Source of the DNA: Actinomadura rubteroloni
GTDB taxonomy: Bacteria; Actinomycetota; Actinomycetes; Streptosporangiales; Streptosporangiaceae
Assembly (NCBI RefSeq): GCF_002911665.1
Contig: NZ_MTBP01000001.1
Location: 2,518,139 to 2,582,138, forward strand
Reading direction: 5' to 3'
Length of the DNA: 64,000 bases
This document shows, one piece after another, positions 1 to 10,153 of the stretch. Under the pieces are notes generated by a model. The model searched no databases, was not told where the DNA came from, and saw nothing but the letters and a program-made list of their open reading frames with translations. Made by a program: the position numbers and the translations under genes. How positions within the stretch are numbered: the first letter of the stretch is position 1; each line of letters starts with the position of its first letter.

Positions 1-378
1 CGCGGGCTGTTCCACGGGCAGCAGACGCTCGGGCACTTCGTCCCCGAGCAGCAGACCGACTTCATCTTCACCGTCGCCGGCGAGGAGCTGGGGTTCCTCG
101 GCGGCGCGCTGATCGTCGCGCTGCTCGGCGTCATCCTGTGGCGCGGGCTGCGCACCGCCAGCCAGGCCGCCGACCTGTTCGGGACGCTCGTCGCGTCCGG
201 CGTCGTGTGCTGGCTGGCGTTCCAGGCGTTCGAGAACATCGGGATGACGCTCGGGATCATGCCGATCACCGGGCTCCCGCTGCCGTTCGTCTCCTACGGC
301 GGGTCGGCGACGTTCGCCAACTTCATCGCGCTCGGGCTGCTCCAGGCCGTCCACCTGCGCCGCCGCACGTTCGACTAG
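1..378 (+). CDS. rodA: RodA/FtsW-family peptidoglycan polymerase, C-terminal end (partial)
   Basis: The frame is open from the window edge and encodes the last 125 residues of a SEDS-family integral membrane glycosyltransferase, which polymerises lipid II during wall elongation with a partner class B PBP. The conserved family end is visible: the GHFVPEQQTDFIFTVAGEE segment, a membrane helix, the GMTLGIMPITGLPLPFVSYGG signature and a last helix ending in a short basic tail. The N-terminal part lies outside the window. Its position directly before the radical SAM pair and rne matches the usual actinobacterial mre-rodA cluster, which is why I prefer RodA to FtsW. The next start codon is 62 bases downstream, so the genes may be co-transcribed. 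Confidence 0.9.
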   Translation, partial: RGLFHGQQTLGHFVPEQQTDFIFTVAGEELGFLGGALIVALLGVILWRGLRTASQAADLFGTLVASGVVCWLAFQAFENIGMTLGIMPITGLPLPFVSYGGSATFANFIALGLLQAVHLRRRTFD

Positions 379-440
379 GTCGCTGTCGCGAGGACGGTAG
401 CCTGGTTCGCCTGTCCCCTTTGCCTCCGGAGGCCGCCGCC

Positions 441-2363
441 ATGCCCATCGAGTCGCTCTTCCCACGGCTGGAGCCGCTGCTCCCGCGGGTGCAGAAGCCG
501 ATTCAGTACGTCGGCGGGGAGCTGAACTCCGAGGTGAAGGACTGGGACGCGGCCCGCGTCCGGTGGGCGCTGATGTACCCCGACGCCTACGAGGTCGGCC
601 TGCCCAACCAGGGCGTCCAGATCCTGTACGAGATCCTCAACGAGCGCGACGGCGTCCTCGCGGAGCGGACGTACTCGGTGTGGTCGGACATGGAGGCCGT
701 GATGCGGGAGCACGGCATCCCGCAGTTCACCGTGGACGGGCACCGGCCCGTCGGGGCGTTCGACGTCCTCGGCGTCTCGTTCTCCACCGAACTCGGCTAC
801 ACCAACCTGCTCACCGCGCTGGACCTGGCCGGGATCCCGCTGGAGGCCGCCGACCGCACCGACGGGCACCCGATCGTCCTCGCGGGCGGGCACGCCGCGT
901 TCAACCCCGAGCCGATCGCCGACTTCGTCGACGCGGCCGTCCTCGGCGACGGCGAGGAGATCGCGCTGGCGATCACCGAGCTGATCCGCGAGTGGAAGGA
1001 CGAGGGCGAGCCCGGCGGACGCGACGAGGTCCTGCTGCGCCTCGCCCGCACCGGCGGCGTCTACGTGCCGAAGTTCTACGACGTCGAGTACCTGCCCGAC
1101 GGCCGGATCCAGCGCGTCGCGCCGAACCGGAACGGTGTTCCGTGGCGGGTCGCCAAGCACACCGTCATGGACCTGGACCAGTGGCCGTACCCGAAGAAGC
1201 CGCTGGTGCCGCTGGCCGAGACCGTCCACGAGCGGTTCAGCGTGGAGATCTTCCGGGGCTGCACGCGCGGCTGCCGGTTCTGCCAGGCCGGGATGATCAC
1301 CCGTCCGGTGCGCGAGCGGTCGATCACCACGATCGGCGACATGGTCGAGAACGGGCTGAAGGCGTCGGGGTTCGAGGAGGTCGGGCTGCTCAGCCTGTCC
1401 AGCGCCGACCACAGCGAGATCGCCGAGGTCGCCAAGGGCCTCGCCGACCGCTACGAGGGCACCAACACGTCGCTGTCGCTGCCGTCCACCCGCGTGGACG
1501 CCTTCAACATCACGCTCGCGGGCGAGTTCTCGCGCGGCGGGCGCCGCTCGGGCCTGACGTTCGCGCCCGAGGGCGGCTCGGAGCGGATGCGGCGCGTCAT
1601 CAACAAGATGGTGTCCGAGGACGACCTCATCCGCACCGTCACGACCGCGTACGAGAACGGCTGGCGGCAGGTCAAGCTGTACTTCATGTGCGGCCTGCCC
1701 ACCGAGGAGGACGCCGACGTCCTCGCGATCGCCGACATGGCCCGCCGCGTCATCAAGGCCGGCCGCGACGCCACCGGCCGCCGCGACATCCGCTGCACGG
1801 TGTCGATCGGCGGGTTCGTCCCGAAGCCGCACACCCCGTTCCAGTGGGCCGCCCAGTGCGACCACGAGACCGTCGACCGCCGCCTGCGCGCCCTCAAGGA
1901 CGCCCTGCGCGGCGACCGCGAGTACGGCCGCGCCATCGGCCTGCGCTACCACGACGGGCAGCCGTCGGTGATCGAGGGCCTGCTGTCGCGCGGCGACCGC
2001 CGCGTCGGCCGGGTGATCCGCGCGGTGTGGGAGGACGGCGGCCGGTTCGACGGCTGGAGCGAGCACTTCTCCTTCGAGCGCTGGCTGACGGCTGCCGAGA
2101 AGGCCCTCGCCGACGAGCCCGTGGACGTCGACTGGTACACCGTCCGCGAGCGCGACGAGGTCGAGGTCCTGCCCTGGGACCACCTCGACGCCGGGCTCGA
2201 CCGCGAATGGCTCTGGCAGGACTGGCGGGACGCGGTCGAGGAGACCGAGGTCGAGGACTGCCGCTGGACGCCCTGCTACGACTGCGGCGTCTGCCCCACG
2301 ATGGGCACCGAGATCCAGATCGGCCCGACCGGGCGCAAACTGCTCCCGCTGAACGTCGTCTGA
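441..2363 (+). CDS. TIGR03960-type B12-binding radical SAM protein
   Basis: This 640-residue protein of the TIGR03960 radical SAM family has an N-terminal cobalamin-binding-like region (about residues 30-200; DVLGVSFSTELGYTNLL) and a radical SAM core. The core starts near residue 265 with FRGCTRGCRFCQAGM, the CxxxCxxC cluster motif. A C-terminal cysteine-rich patch (CRWTPCYDCGVCP) could bind a second cluster. I chose the ATG at 441 because GGAGG sits 8-12 bases upstream; the frame is open further back but overlaps rodA. It is followed by a DUF2344 protein, the constant partner of this family. The substrate is unknown; the pair next to rne and ribosomal protein genes suggests an RNA- or ribosome-linked modification, which is an inference. 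Confidence 0.88.
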   Translation: MPIESLFPRLEPLLPRVQKPIQYVGGELNSEVKDWDAARVRWALMYPDAYEVGLPNQGVQILYEILNERDGVLAERTYSVWSDMEAVMREHGIPQFTVDGHRPVGAFDVLGVSFSTELGYTNLLTALDLAGIPLEAADRTDGHPIVLAGGHAAFNPEPIADFVDAAVLGDGEEIALAITELIREWKDEGEPGGRDEVLLRLARTGGVYVPKFYDVEYLPDGRIQRVAPNRNGVPWRVAKHTVMDLDQWPYPKKPLVPLAETVHERFSVEIFRGCTRGCRFCQAGMITRPVRERSITTIGDMVENGLKASGFEEVGLLSLSSADHSEIAEVAKGLADRYEGTNTSLSLPSTRVDAFNITLAGEFSRGGRRSGLTFAPEGGSERMRRVINKMVSEDDLIRTVTTAYENGWRQVKLYFMCGLPTEEDADVLAIADMARRVIKAGRDATGRRDIRCTVSIGGFVPKPHTPFQWAAQCDHETVDRRLRALKDALRGDREYGRAIGLRYHDGQPSVIEGLLSRGDRRVGRVIRAVWEDGGRFDGWSEHFSFERWLTAAEKALADEPVDVDWYTVRERDEVEVLPWDHLDAGLDREWLWQDWRDAVEETEVEDCRWTPCYDCGVCPTMGTEIQIGPTGRKLLPLNVV

Positions 2364-2550
2364 CGAATCGGAAGAAACGCCGGAAGTCCCTGCCGCACAA
2401 GGGTTTGCGCAGCGAAGACGATCTTCTGGTGCGGCGCGGCGGTCGATGGCCCGTCGGGGAGCCGTATTCTGTTGGGTAGAGCGTCCGTCCGACACGGGCG
2501 GACGCCGACGACTCGCGACCACAGTAGGAAGGACGAAGGCCCTGGCACCC

Positions 2551-3396
2551 ATGCCGGAGGGTCCTGCACCGGCCCCCGTGATCCAGCGTCTGCGGGTCCG
2601 CTACGCCAAGCGGGGCAGACTGCGCTTCACGAGCCATCGCGACATATCCCGGGCCGTGGAACGCGCCGTCCGGCGCGCCGGGATCCCGGTCGCGTACAGC
2701 GCGGGATTCACCCCGCACCCGAAGATCTCGTACGCGGGTGCGGCGGCCACCGGGGTGGCCAGCGAGGCGGAGTACCTCGAACTCGGGCTCACCGAGCCGC
2801 GCGACCCCGAACGGGTCCGTCGCGAGCTCGACGCGGCCCTGCCCGGCGGACTGGACGTCGTGGACGTCGTGGTCGTGCCGCCGGGGTCCGGCCGGGCGAG
2901 TGCCCTGGCCGACCGGCTGGAGGCGTCGGAGTGGCGCGTCCGGCTGGACGGGATCGGGATCGACGAGGCCGCCGCAGCCGTGGCGGCGTTCCTGGCCGCC
3001 GAGGCGGTCGAGGTCGAACGCCTCACCAAGAAGGGTCGGCGCCGTTTCGACACGCGGCCCGCCGTGTCCCGCTGCGAGCTGGACCGGCGTGCCTCGGAGG
3101 CGGCGGATGCCCCTTGTGCGATACTTCGCATGGTTGTCCGGCATACCACTCCTGCCGTACGACCCGACGACATCCTCACCGGACTGCGCCAGATCGCCGA
3201 CCTCGCGCCGCCGTCACCGCCGTTGGTGACCAGGCTGGCGCAGGGGCCTCTGGACGCGGCCACCGGTGGCCTCACGGATCCGCTCGGACCCGATCGGGAG
3301 ACCGCGCAGCCGACCGGCGATGGTGCCGGCACGGCGGCCGTGCCTGCCCTTCGCCCGCCGGCCGTGGGCGTGGATGCCGCCGGCGCTCACCCCTAG
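2551..3396 (+). CDS. TIGR03936-family radical SAM-associated protein (DUF2344)
   Basis: The 281-residue product has the DUF2344 fold, recognisable by RVRYAKRGRLRFTSHRDI near the N-terminus followed by YSAGFTPHPKISYA. In many bacteria this domain is fused to the C-terminus of the TIGR03960 radical SAM protein; here, as usual in actinobacteria, it is a separate gene directly downstream. I chose the ATG at 2551 although the frame opens at 2446, because GGAAGGA lies about 18 bases upstream and the conserved fold starts soon after; the GTG at 2578 is an alternative. The C-terminal 50 residues are low-complexity and probably disordered. Function is unknown beyond its constant association with the radical SAM partner. 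Confidence 0.8.
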   Translation: MPEGPAPAPVIQRLRVRYAKRGRLRFTSHRDISRAVERAVRRAGIPVAYSAGFTPHPKISYAGAAATGVASEAEYLELGLTEPRDPERVRRELDAALPGGLDVVDVVVVPPGSGRASALADRLEASEWRVRLDGIGIDEAAAAVAAFLAAEAVEVERLTKKGRRRFDTRPAVSRCELDRRASEAADAPCAILRMVVRHTTPAVRPDDILTGLRQIADLAPPSPPLVTRLAQGPLDAATGGLTDPLGPDRETAQPTGDGAGTAAVPALRPPAVGVDAAGAHP

Positions 3397-3601
3397 GGGA
3401 CTGTGCCGTGCTCGCCACGGTACGGGCCCGCGACATGCGGGCGGGCGCACCCCCGACGACTTCGTCGGCGCGCCCGGACGACCGTCCGGACGCACCGGCA
3501 CCGAGAACTGAGGAGCGTTCCCGCGCGGCGCACCGCACGTTCCCGCCCTGACGGGCGGGACGGCGCGGTCGCGCCCGGGAACCTGACGGGAGATTGCCCG
3601 G

Positions 3602-6600
3602 ATGCTTGAGAACGAAGCCGAATCGGCCACGGCCGCCGGCACCGCACAGGTGAAGAAGCCGGCGCGCACGACACGCCGCGCCGCGAGCAGGCCCGCGGGC
3701 CCGCCGCCGGAGGTCGAGGAGGCCGCAGCGCCCGTCGTGCCGGCCCTGGAGACCGCCCCGGCCGCGCCCGTGCGCAAGCCGAAGGTCACGCGGACGACGC
3801 GCACGCGCAAGAAGGTCGTGCCGGTCGAGCCCGCCGAAGAGTCCACCACCGGATCCGCCGCCGAGCCCGCCGCGCTCGCGACCGGGACCGCGTCCACCGC
3901 CGGGACCGAGGCCGCGCCGGCCGCCGGGACGGCGCCCGAGGCCGCGCCGGCTGCCGGGACCGCGACCGAGGCGGGGACCGCGACCGGGCGCAAGGCCGGG
4001 CGCGGGTCCGCCCGCAGCGGCACCGCCGCGTCCGCCGCCGGGGGCGCGTCCGAGGACGCCGCGTCCGCGCGCGGTGGCAAGGACGCGGCCGAGGCCGCCC
4101 CGGAGAGCGCGGCCGAGCCTGCGGCGGACAAGCCCGCCGCGCGCTCCCGGACCCGCCGCCGCACCGCCGCAGCGGCGCCCGCCGTCGAGGCCGTCGCCGC
4201 GCCCGCCGAGCCCGAGACCGAGACGGCGCCCGAGACGGCGCAGGAGCCGCAGGCCGAGCGGCCCGCCGCGCGGACGCGGTCGCGGCGCCGTGCCGTCGCG
4301 CCCGCCGGGCCGCCGCCCGAGCCGCCCGCCGAGGACACCGCGCCCGCGCCGGCCGAGCCCGTCGCCGCGCCCGCCGACGGCACGCCCGCCGAGCCGGACA
4401 CCGAGGAGGGCGAGACCGGCGTTCCGGCCGGGATCCCGTCGGTGACGTTCCAGCCGCCGATGGTCGTGTTCCAGCCGCCGCAGCCGACCGCGTCCACGCC
4501 GCGCACCGAGCGCGAGGCCGTCGCCGTCGAGGAGACCGCCGAGACGGCCGAGCCCGCCGCCACCGCCGAGGAGGCCGCCGAGGACGATGAGTCCGCCGAG
4601 CGGTCGGGCCGTCGCCGGCGCCGCCGGGGCGGCCGGGGCCGGGGCAAGAGCGGCAAGGACGGCGCCGCCGACGAGGGCGGCGACGAGCCGGCCGAGGCCG
4701 AGCAGCCCGCGCCCGAGAAGGCGAAGAAGGAGACCAAGAAGGAGGCCGTCGCGCCCGCCGCCGAGGCCGAGGCCGAGGACGACGACGAGCAGGGCGACGG
4801 CGAGGGCACGGGCAGCCGCCGCCGGCGCCGGCGCCGCCGCCGCGCGGGCGCCGAGGACGCGGTCGCGGCCGACGAGCCGAACACCGTCGTGCACGTCCGG
4901 GACGCGCGGACGGTCGAGGACGAGGTCCAGTCCGTCCGGGGCTCCACCCGCCTGGAGGCCAAGAAGCAGCGCCGCCGCGAGGGCCGCGAGCAGGGCCGCC
5001 GCCGCCCGCCGGTGATCACCGAGGCGGAGTTCCTGGCGCGCCGCGAGTCGGTGGAGCGGACGATGGTCGTCCGCCAGGAGGGCGAGCGGACGCAGATCGC
5101 GGTGCTGGAGGACGACGTCCTCGTGGAGCACTACGTCAACCGCGCGACGAACCAGTCCTACGTCGGCAACGTGTACCTCGGCAAGGTGCAGAACGTGCTG
5201 CCGTCGATGGAGGCGGCGTTCGTCGACATCGGCAAGGGCCGCAACGCCGTCCTGTACGCGGGCGAGGTCAACTGGGACGCGTCGGGGCTGGAGGGCCAGC
5301 CGCGCCGCATCGAGGTCGCGCTGAAGTCGGGCCAGTCGGTGCTGGTGCAGGTCACCAAGGACCCGATGGGCCACAAGGGCGCCCGGCTGACCAGCCAGAT
5401 CTCGCTGCCCGGCCGCTACCTCGTGTACGTGCCGGACGGCTCGATGACGGGCATCAGCCGCAAGCTGCCCGACAAGGAGCGCGCCCGCCTCAAGCAGATC
5501 CTCAAGAAGATCATGCCCGAGCACGCCGGGGTGATCGTCCGGACGGCCGCCGAGGGCGCCACCGAGGAGGAGCTGTCGCGGGACGTCGCGCGGCTGTCGG
5601 CGCAGTGGGAGAACATCCGCAAGCAGCAGAAGACGGCGTCGGCGCCGTCGCTGCTGCACGGCGAGCCGGACCTGACCGTCCGCGTCATCCGCGACATCTT
5701 CAACGAGGACTTCGCCAAGCTGGTCGTCGCGGGCGACGGCGCGTGGGACACCGTGTCGGAGTACGTCCACTACGTCGCGCCGCACCTGCAGGACCGGGTG
5801 GAGCGCTGGGAGGGCGGCCGGGACGCGTTCGCCGCCTACCGCGTGGACGAGCAGATCGCCAAGGCGCTGGAGCGCAAGGTGTGGCTGCCGAGCGGCGGTT
5901 CGCTGGTCATCGACCGCACCGAGGCGATGACGGTCATCGACGTCAACACCGGCAAGTTCACCGGCCAGGGCGGGAACCTGGAGGAGACGGTCACCCGCAA
6001 CAACCTGGAGGCGGCCGAGGAGATCGTCCGCCAGCTCCGGCTGCGCGACATCGGCGGCATCATCGTGGTCGACTTCATCGACATGGTGCTGGAGAGCAAC
6101 CGGGACCTCGTCCTGCGGCGGCTCGTGGAGTGCCTGTCGCGGGACCGCACCAAGCACCAGGTCGCGGAGGTGACGTCGCTCGGCCTCGTCCAGATGACGC
6201 GCAAGCGGGTCGGGCAGGGGCTGCTGGAGGCGTTCTCGGAGACCTGCGAGTGCTGCAACGGCCGCGGGATCCACCTCCAGCCCACGCCGGTGGAGTCCAA
6301 GGACGCCAAGGCGCAGGGCAACAGTGGCACCAAGGAGCCCGGCGGGCGGCGCCGCAAGCGCAAGGGCGACGTGGAGAAGGCGGTCGAGGACAAGCTCGCC
6401 CGCCAGGACGCGGCGCGGGCCGCCGACGATGACGACGACGACACCGACGAGTCCGACCCGCAGGCCGTGGTGGAGGCCGCCGAGGCCGCCGCCGAGTCGG
6501 CCACGGCGGCGCCGGGCGCGCTGACCGCCGACGAGCCGGTGGAGACCGAGGAGTCCGAGCCCGCCGCGACGGCGGGCCGCCGCCGGCGCACCCGCCGGAC

Positions 6601-6625
6601 GAAGAAGGACGAGCCCGCCGAGTAG
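3602..6625 (+). CDS. rne: Ribonuclease E/G family endoribonuclease
   Basis: This 1007-residue endoribonuclease processes rRNA and degrades mRNA. The catalytic region begins near residue 485: an S1-like RNA-binding domain ([19 protein letters not shown]), then the DNase I-like active site with [14 protein letters not shown] and the metal-binding acid in IIVVDFIDM. The zinc-link appears as CECCNGRG near residue 880. Before this lies about 480 residues of Ala/Pro/Glu-rich low-complexity sequence with several arginine blocks (RRRRRR runs near residues 335 and 405), presumably a disordered RNA/degradosome scaffold. A short acidic then basic tail ends the protein. The start at ATG 3602 has GGGAGA upstream. 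The 205 bases before it hold no gene I can support. Confidence 0.93.
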   Translation: MLENEAESATAAGTAQVKKPARTTRRAASRPAGPPPEVEEAAAPVVPALETAPAAPVRKPKVTRTTRTRKKVVPVEPAEESTTGSAAEPAALATGTASTAGTEAAPAAGTAPEAAPAAGTATEAGTATGRKAGRGSARSGTAASAAGGASEDAASARGGKDAAEAAPESAAEPAADKPAARSRTRRRTAAAAPAVEAVAAPAEPETETAPETAQEPQAERPAARTRSRRRAVAPAGPPPEPPAEDTAPAPAEPVAAPADGTPAEPDTEEGETGVPAGIPSVTFQPPMVVFQPPQPTASTPRTEREAVAVEETAETAEPAATAEEAAEDDESAERSGRRRRRRGGRGRGKSGKDGAADEGGDEPAEAEQPAPEKAKKETKKEAVAPAAEAEAEDDDEQGDGEGTGSRRRRRRRRRAGAEDAVAADEPNTVVHVRDARTVEDEVQSVRGSTRLEAKKQRRREGREQGRRRPPVITEAEFLARRESVERTMVVRQEGERTQIAVLEDDVLVEHYVNRATNQSYVGNVYLGKVQNVLPSMEAAFVDIGKGRNAVLYAGEVNWDASGLEGQPRRIEVALKSGQSVLVQVTKDPMGHKGARLTSQISLPGRYLVYVPDGSMTGISRKLPDKERARLKQILKKIMPEHAGVIVRTAAEGATEEELSRDVARLSAQWENIRKQQKTASAPSLLHGEPDLTVRVIRDIFNEDFAKLVVAGDGAWDTVSEYVHYVAPHLQDRVERWEGGRDAFAAYRVDEQIAKALERKVWLPSGGSLVIDRTEAMTVIDVNTGKFTGQGGNLEETVTRNNLEAAEEIVRQLRLRDIGGIIVVDFIDMVLESNRDLVLRRLVECLSRDRTKHQVAEVTSLGLVQMTRKRVGQGLLEAFSETCECCNGRGIHLQPTPVESKDAKAQGNSGTKEPGGRRRKRKGDVEKAVEDKLARQDAARAADDDDDDTDESDPQAVVEAAEAAAESATAAPGALTADEPVETEESEPAATAGRRRRTRRTKKDEPAE

Positions 6626-6635
6626 CGGCCGGTCG

Positions 6636-6666
6636 GGGACCCGGACGCGGTTCGCGTTCGGGTCCC
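6636..6666 (+). terminator. Hairpin terminator after rne
   Basis: The arms GGGACCCG and CGGGTCCC enclose a second stem (ACGCG/CGCGT) with a three-base loop, starting 11 bases after the rne stop. There is no U-tract, which is common for actinobacterial terminators. A TATTCT element about 10 bases downstream could be the -10 box of a separate rplU promoter. Confidence 0.6.
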
Positions 6667-6900
6667 GCGATCCGGTATTCTCAAATGTCGGCGCGCCGTC
6701 GGCGCGCCTGCGACCGCCCGGAATCTCCGGGCGCGTCCCCGCCGCCGCCGCGGCGGGCCCTGTTCAGAGCGCCGGTGGATTCCTCCGCCGGTGTGCCGCC
6801 CTCGGCGCGATCCGGGGGTAGGCCCTCGTCCGAGGGCTGGTTTCGACCACGCGTGGGACCGGTTGAGCCCGGAAGCGCGCGCAGACGAGAGGTTTCCGCG
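6667..6900 (+). promoter_or_regulatory. rplU promoter and 5' leader
   Basis: No gene fits in this stretch. It begins with a TATTCT -10-like box at 6676-6681 and then holds several inverted repeats: GGCGCGCC twice near 6690-6710, CGCCCGG/CCGGGCG near 6716-6734, and CCCTCG/CGAGGG near 6823-6837. A long structured leader before rplU-rpmA would fit autogenous control by a ribosomal protein, but I cannot match it to a named leader family by eye. Confidence 0.4.
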
Positions 6901-7212
6901 GTGTACGCGATTGTCCGCGCAGGCGGCAGGCAGGAGAAGGTCGCCGAGGGCGACGTTCTCACCGTCGACAAGCTGACCGGCGAGCCGGGTGACTCGCTGA
7001 CCCTTCCGGCGCTGCTGGTCGTCGACGGCGACAACGTCGTCAGCAAGGCCGCCGACCTGGCCGGGTACCAGGTGACCGCCGAGATCGTCGGCGCCGTCAA
7101 GGGCCCGAAGATCAACATCATGCACTACCGGAACAAGACCGGGTACAAGCGGCGGATGGGTCACCGCCAGCCGTACACCGAGATCAAGATCACCGGTATC
7201 TCCGGGAAGTAA
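6901..7212 (+). CDS. rplU: 50S ribosomal protein L21
   Basis: The 103-residue product begins [18 protein letters not shown] and ends with the L21 signature [22 protein letters not shown], so family and length are standard. It binds 23S rRNA in the large subunit. The start is GTG at 6901 with GAGAGG at 6887-6892; the frame stays open for more than 200 bases upstream, but that extension lies in the structured leader and has no L21 similarity. rpmA follows after 12 bases, so the two form one transcription unit. Confidence 0.97.
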   Translation: MYAIVRAGGRQEKVAEGDVLTVDKLTGEPGDSLTLPALLVVDGDNVVSKAADLAGYQVTAEIVGAVKGPKINIMHYRNKTGYKRRMGHRQPYTEIKITGISGK

Positions 7213-7224
7213 GGGAGCGGGGCA

Positions 7225-7479
7225 ATGGCACACAAGAAGGGCGCATCGTCCAGCCGGAACGGTCGTGACTCCAACGCCCAGCGGCTCGGTGTCAAGCGCT
7301 TCGGCGGCCAGGTGGTCAACGCCGGCGAGATCATCGTCCGCCAGCGCGGCACCCACTTCCACCCGGGACCGGGCGTGGGCCGTGGCGGCGACGACACATT
7401 GTTCGCGCTGGTCGAGGGCGCGGTGAAGTTCGGGCGCTACCGTGGCCGTAACGCCGTGAGCATCGTCCCGGCGGAATAG
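7225..7479 (+). CDS. rpmA: 50S ribosomal protein L27
   Basis: This 84-residue protein starts [20 protein letters not shown] and contains the family core [20 protein letters not shown]. The flexible N-terminus reaches the peptidyl transferase centre and contacts tRNA. There is no cleavable Firmicutes-type N-terminal extension, as expected in actinobacteria. A GGGAGCGGGG ribosome site lies just upstream. It is the second gene of the rplU-rpmA unit and is followed by a strong terminator. Confidence 0.97.
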   Translation: MAHKKGASSSRNGRDSNAQRLGVKRFGGQVVNAGEIIVRQRGTHFHPGPGVGRGGDDTLFALVEGAVKFGRYRGRNAVSIVPAE

Positions 7480-7503
7480 GTCCGCGGGCCGAGAAGGCTT
7501 TTT

Positions 7504-7533
7504 CGAGGGGCGGACCGTACGGTCCGCCCCTCG
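7504..7533 (+). terminator. Perfect-palindrome terminator after rpmA
   Basis: Thirteen-base arms CGAGGGGCGGACC and GGTCCGCCCCTCG flank a four-base GTAC centre with no mismatch. It separates the ribosomal protein operon from obgE, 24 bases after the rpmA stop. Confidence 0.85.
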
Positions 7534-7574
7534 CTCTGTCTGACGGCGGAGCGAAACGATGCCGAGGAGGGGCC

Positions 7575-8975
7575 GTGGCAGCGGGTGCCGGGTCGGGCGC
7601 GCAGTTCGTGGACCGCGTGGTCCTGCACATCGTGGCGGGGAACGGCGGCAACGGCTGCGCGTCCGTCCACCGGGAGAAGTTCAAGCCGCTCGGCGGCCCC
7701 GACGGCGCCAACGGCGGCCGGGGCGGGGACGTGATCCTGGAGGTGGACACCGGCGCCGCGAGCCTGCTGGAGTACCACCGCCGTCCGCACCGCCGCGCCC
7801 CGAACGGCCGGCAGGGGCAGGGCGGGCACCGCACCGGCGCCGACGGCGGCGACGTGGTGCTCACCGTCCCGGACGGCACGGTCGTCAAGTCCTCGGACGG
7901 CGAGGTCCTCGCCGACCTGGTGGGCGAGGGGACGCGGTTCGTCGTCGCCGAGGGCGGCCGGGGCGGGCTCGGGAACGCGGCGCTGGCGTCGGCCAAGCGC
8001 AAGGCGCCCGGGTTCGCGCTGCTCGGCGAGCCCGGCGACGAGCGCGACATCGTGCTGGAGCTGAAGAGCGTCGCGGACGTGGCGCTGGTCGGCTTCCCGA
8101 GCGCGGGCAAGTCCTCGCTGATCGCGGCGCTGTCGGCGGCCAAGCCGAAGATCGCCGACTATCCGTTCACGACGCTCGTCCCGAACCTCGGGGTGGTGAG
8201 CGCGGGTGACACGACGTTCACGGTCGCCGACGTGCCGGGCCTCATCGAGGGCGCGAGCGAGGGGCGCGGGCTGGGCCTGGAATTCCTGCGGCACATCGAG
8301 CGGTCGTCCACGCTCGTCCACGTGCTGGACTGCGCGACCCCCGAGCCGGGCCGCGACCCGGTCGCCGACTTCGACGTCATCGAGCAGGAGCTGCGCGCCT
8401 ACGACCGGGTGCTCGGCGACCGTCCGCTGTCGGACCGGCCCCGGCTGGTCGTGCTGAACAAGGTGGACGTCCCGGACGCCCGGGAGATCGCGGCGATGGT
8501 CCGTCCCGAGTTCGAGAAGCGCGGCCTGACGGTGTTCGAGGTGTCGGCGGCGAGCCACGAGGGCCTGCGCGAGCTGACGTTCGCGATGGCCGAGATGGTC
8601 GGGGAGTACCGGGCGTCGCTGCCGCCCGCCGAGCCGACGCGGATCGTCCTGCGGCCGACGCCCGTGCAGGGCAAGACGGACTTCGCGGTCAGGGAGACGG
8701 GGGAGAACACCTACCTCATCACCGGCGACAAGCCCGTCCGGTGGCTGCGGCAGACCGACTTCACCAACGACGAGGCCGTGGGCTACCTCGCCGACCGGCT
8801 GGCCCGGCTCGGGGTCGAGGAGGCGCTGCGGGACGCGGGCGCGGAGGCGGGCGCGACCGTCCTCATCGGCACCCCGGACGACGCGGTCGTCTTCGACTGG
8901 GAGCCCGAGATCGCCGCGGGCGACGGCGTGGCCGGCCCGCGCGGCACGGACCGGAGACTGGACGGACGTCGCTGA
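7575..8975 (+). CDS. obgE: GTPase ObgE/CgtA
   Basis: This 466-residue Obg-family GTPase acts in late 50S assembly and stress signalling. Domain order is standard: the glycine-rich Obg fold (residues 1-160, e.g. [16 protein letters not shown]), the G domain with P-loop GFPSAGKSS near residue 174, switch [16 protein letters not shown] and NKVD, then the actinobacterial C-terminal OCT domain (about 345-425). I chose GTG 7575 because GAGGAGGGG lies directly upstream. The last 40 residues are variable. proB follows after 28 bases. Confidence 0.96.
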   Translation: MAAGAGSGAQFVDRVVLHIVAGNGGNGCASVHREKFKPLGGPDGANGGRGGDVILEVDTGAASLLEYHRRPHRRAPNGRQGQGGHRTGADGGDVVLTVPDGTVVKSSDGEVLADLVGEGTRFVVAEGGRGGLGNAALASAKRKAPGFALLGEPGDERDIVLELKSVADVALVGFPSAGKSSLIAALSAAKPKIADYPFTTLVPNLGVVSAGDTTFTVADVPGLIEGASEGRGLGLEFLRHIERSSTLVHVLDCATPEPGRDPVADFDVIEQELRAYDRVLGDRPLSDRPRLVVLNKVDVPDAREIAAMVRPEFEKRGLTVFEVSAASHEGLRELTFAMAEMVGEYRASLPPAEPTRIVLRPTPVQGKTDFAVRETGENTYLITGDKPVRWLRQTDFTNDEAVGYLADRLARLGVEEALRDAGAEAGATVLIGTPDDAVVFDWEPEIAAGDGVAGPRGTDRRLDGRR

Positions 8976-9003
8976 CCGCCCCCGAACCCCCGAGGTAACG
9001 ACC

Positions 9004-10119
9004 GTGAGCAGTCGTCGTGCAGAGATCGAGAAGGCGCGCCGCCTCGTCGTGAAGGCGGGGTCGTCGTCGCTGACGACCACCGCCGGGACGATCGACGTGG
9101 CGCGCATCGACGCGCTGGTGGACGTCCTCGCGGCGCGCCGCACGGCGGGCACCGAGATCGTGTTCGTGTCGTCGGGGGCGATCGCTGCGGGCCTCGGGCC
9201 GCTCGGGCTGGCGCGCAGGCCGCGCGACCTCGCGACCCAGCAGGCGGCGGCGAGCGTCGGGCAGGGCCTGCTGTTCGCGCAGTACACGGCGGCGTTCGCG
9301 CGGCACGGGCTGACGGTCGGGCAGGTGCTCCTGACCGCCGACGACATGATGCGCCGCTCGCACCACCGCAACGCGCAGCGGACGCTCGCGCAGCTCCTCG
9401 CGCTCGGGATCGTCCCGATCGTCAACGAGAACGACACGGTCGCGACCGACGAGATCCGGTTCGGCGACAACGACCGCCTCGCCGCGCTGGTCGCGCACCT
9501 GACCCGCGCCGACGCGATCGTGCTGCTGTCGGACGTGGACGCGCTCTACACCGGCGACCCCCGCAAGCCCGGGTCGCGGCGGATCGGCGAGGTGCGCGGC
9601 CCGTCGGACCTGGACGGCGTCGAACTCGGCGCGTCCGGCCGCGTCGGCACCGGCGGGATGATCACGAAGGTCGAGGCGGCGCGGATCGCGGGCGTCCCGG
9701 TCGTGCTGACGGACGCGGCGTCGGCCGCGCGGGCGCTCGCGGGCGACCCGATCGGCACCTACTTCCATCCCGAGTCGCCGCACCTGATGTCGGGCCGCCA
9801 CCTGTGGCTCGCGCACGCGACGACCGGGCACGGGCGGGTGCTGCTGGACGCGGGCGCGGTGGACGCGGTCGTCCGCCGCCGCAAGTCGCTGCTGCCCGCC
9901 GGGGTCACCGGCGTCCAGGGCGACTTCGCCGCGGGCGACCCGGTGGACCTGTGCGACAACGCCGGCCGGGTCGTGGCGCGCGGCCTGGTGAACTACGACG
10001 CGGGGGAGATCCCGGACCTCATGGGACGTTCCACCCGCTGGCTGTCCCGGGAGCTGGGCCCCGAGTACGAACGCGAGATCATCCACCGCGACCGCATGGT
10101 GGTCCTCGCCGACGGCTGA
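9004..10119 (+). CDS. proB: Glutamate 5-kinase
   Basis: This is the first enzyme of proline synthesis and phosphorylates glutamate to gamma-glutamyl phosphate. The 371 residues contain an amino-acid-kinase domain (VVKAGSSSL at the N-terminus, [39 protein letters not shown]) and a C-terminal PUA domain from about residue 275 ([15 protein letters not shown]). Proline feedback is known for the family. The start is GTG 9004, 8 bases after GAGGT. It lies between obgE and proA, the usual actinobacterial order. Confidence 0.96.
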   Translation: MSSRRAEIEKARRLVVKAGSSSLTTTAGTIDVARIDALVDVLAARRTAGTEIVFVSSGAIAAGLGPLGLARRPRDLATQQAAASVGQGLLFAQYTAAFARHGLTVGQVLLTADDMMRRSHHRNAQRTLAQLLALGIVPIVNENDTVATDEIRFGDNDRLAALVAHLTRADAIVLLSDVDALYTGDPRKPGSRRIGEVRGPSDLDGVELGASGRVGTGGMITKVEAARIAGVPVVLTDAASAARALAGDPIGTYFHPESPHLMSGRHLWLAHATTGHGRVLLDAGAVDAVVRRRKSLLPAGVTGVQGDFAAGDPVDLCDNAGRVVARGLVNYDAGEIPDLMGRSTRWLSRELGPEYEREIIHRDRMVVLADG

Positions 10120-10153
10120 CCCCTTATCCGAGATCGACCGTGAAGGAGCCGGT

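Noticed and set aside
3272..6274. A 1000-codon frame antisense to rne
   Set aside because: Low-complexity shadow of the Ala/Pro/Glu-rich RNase E arm; no family motifs.
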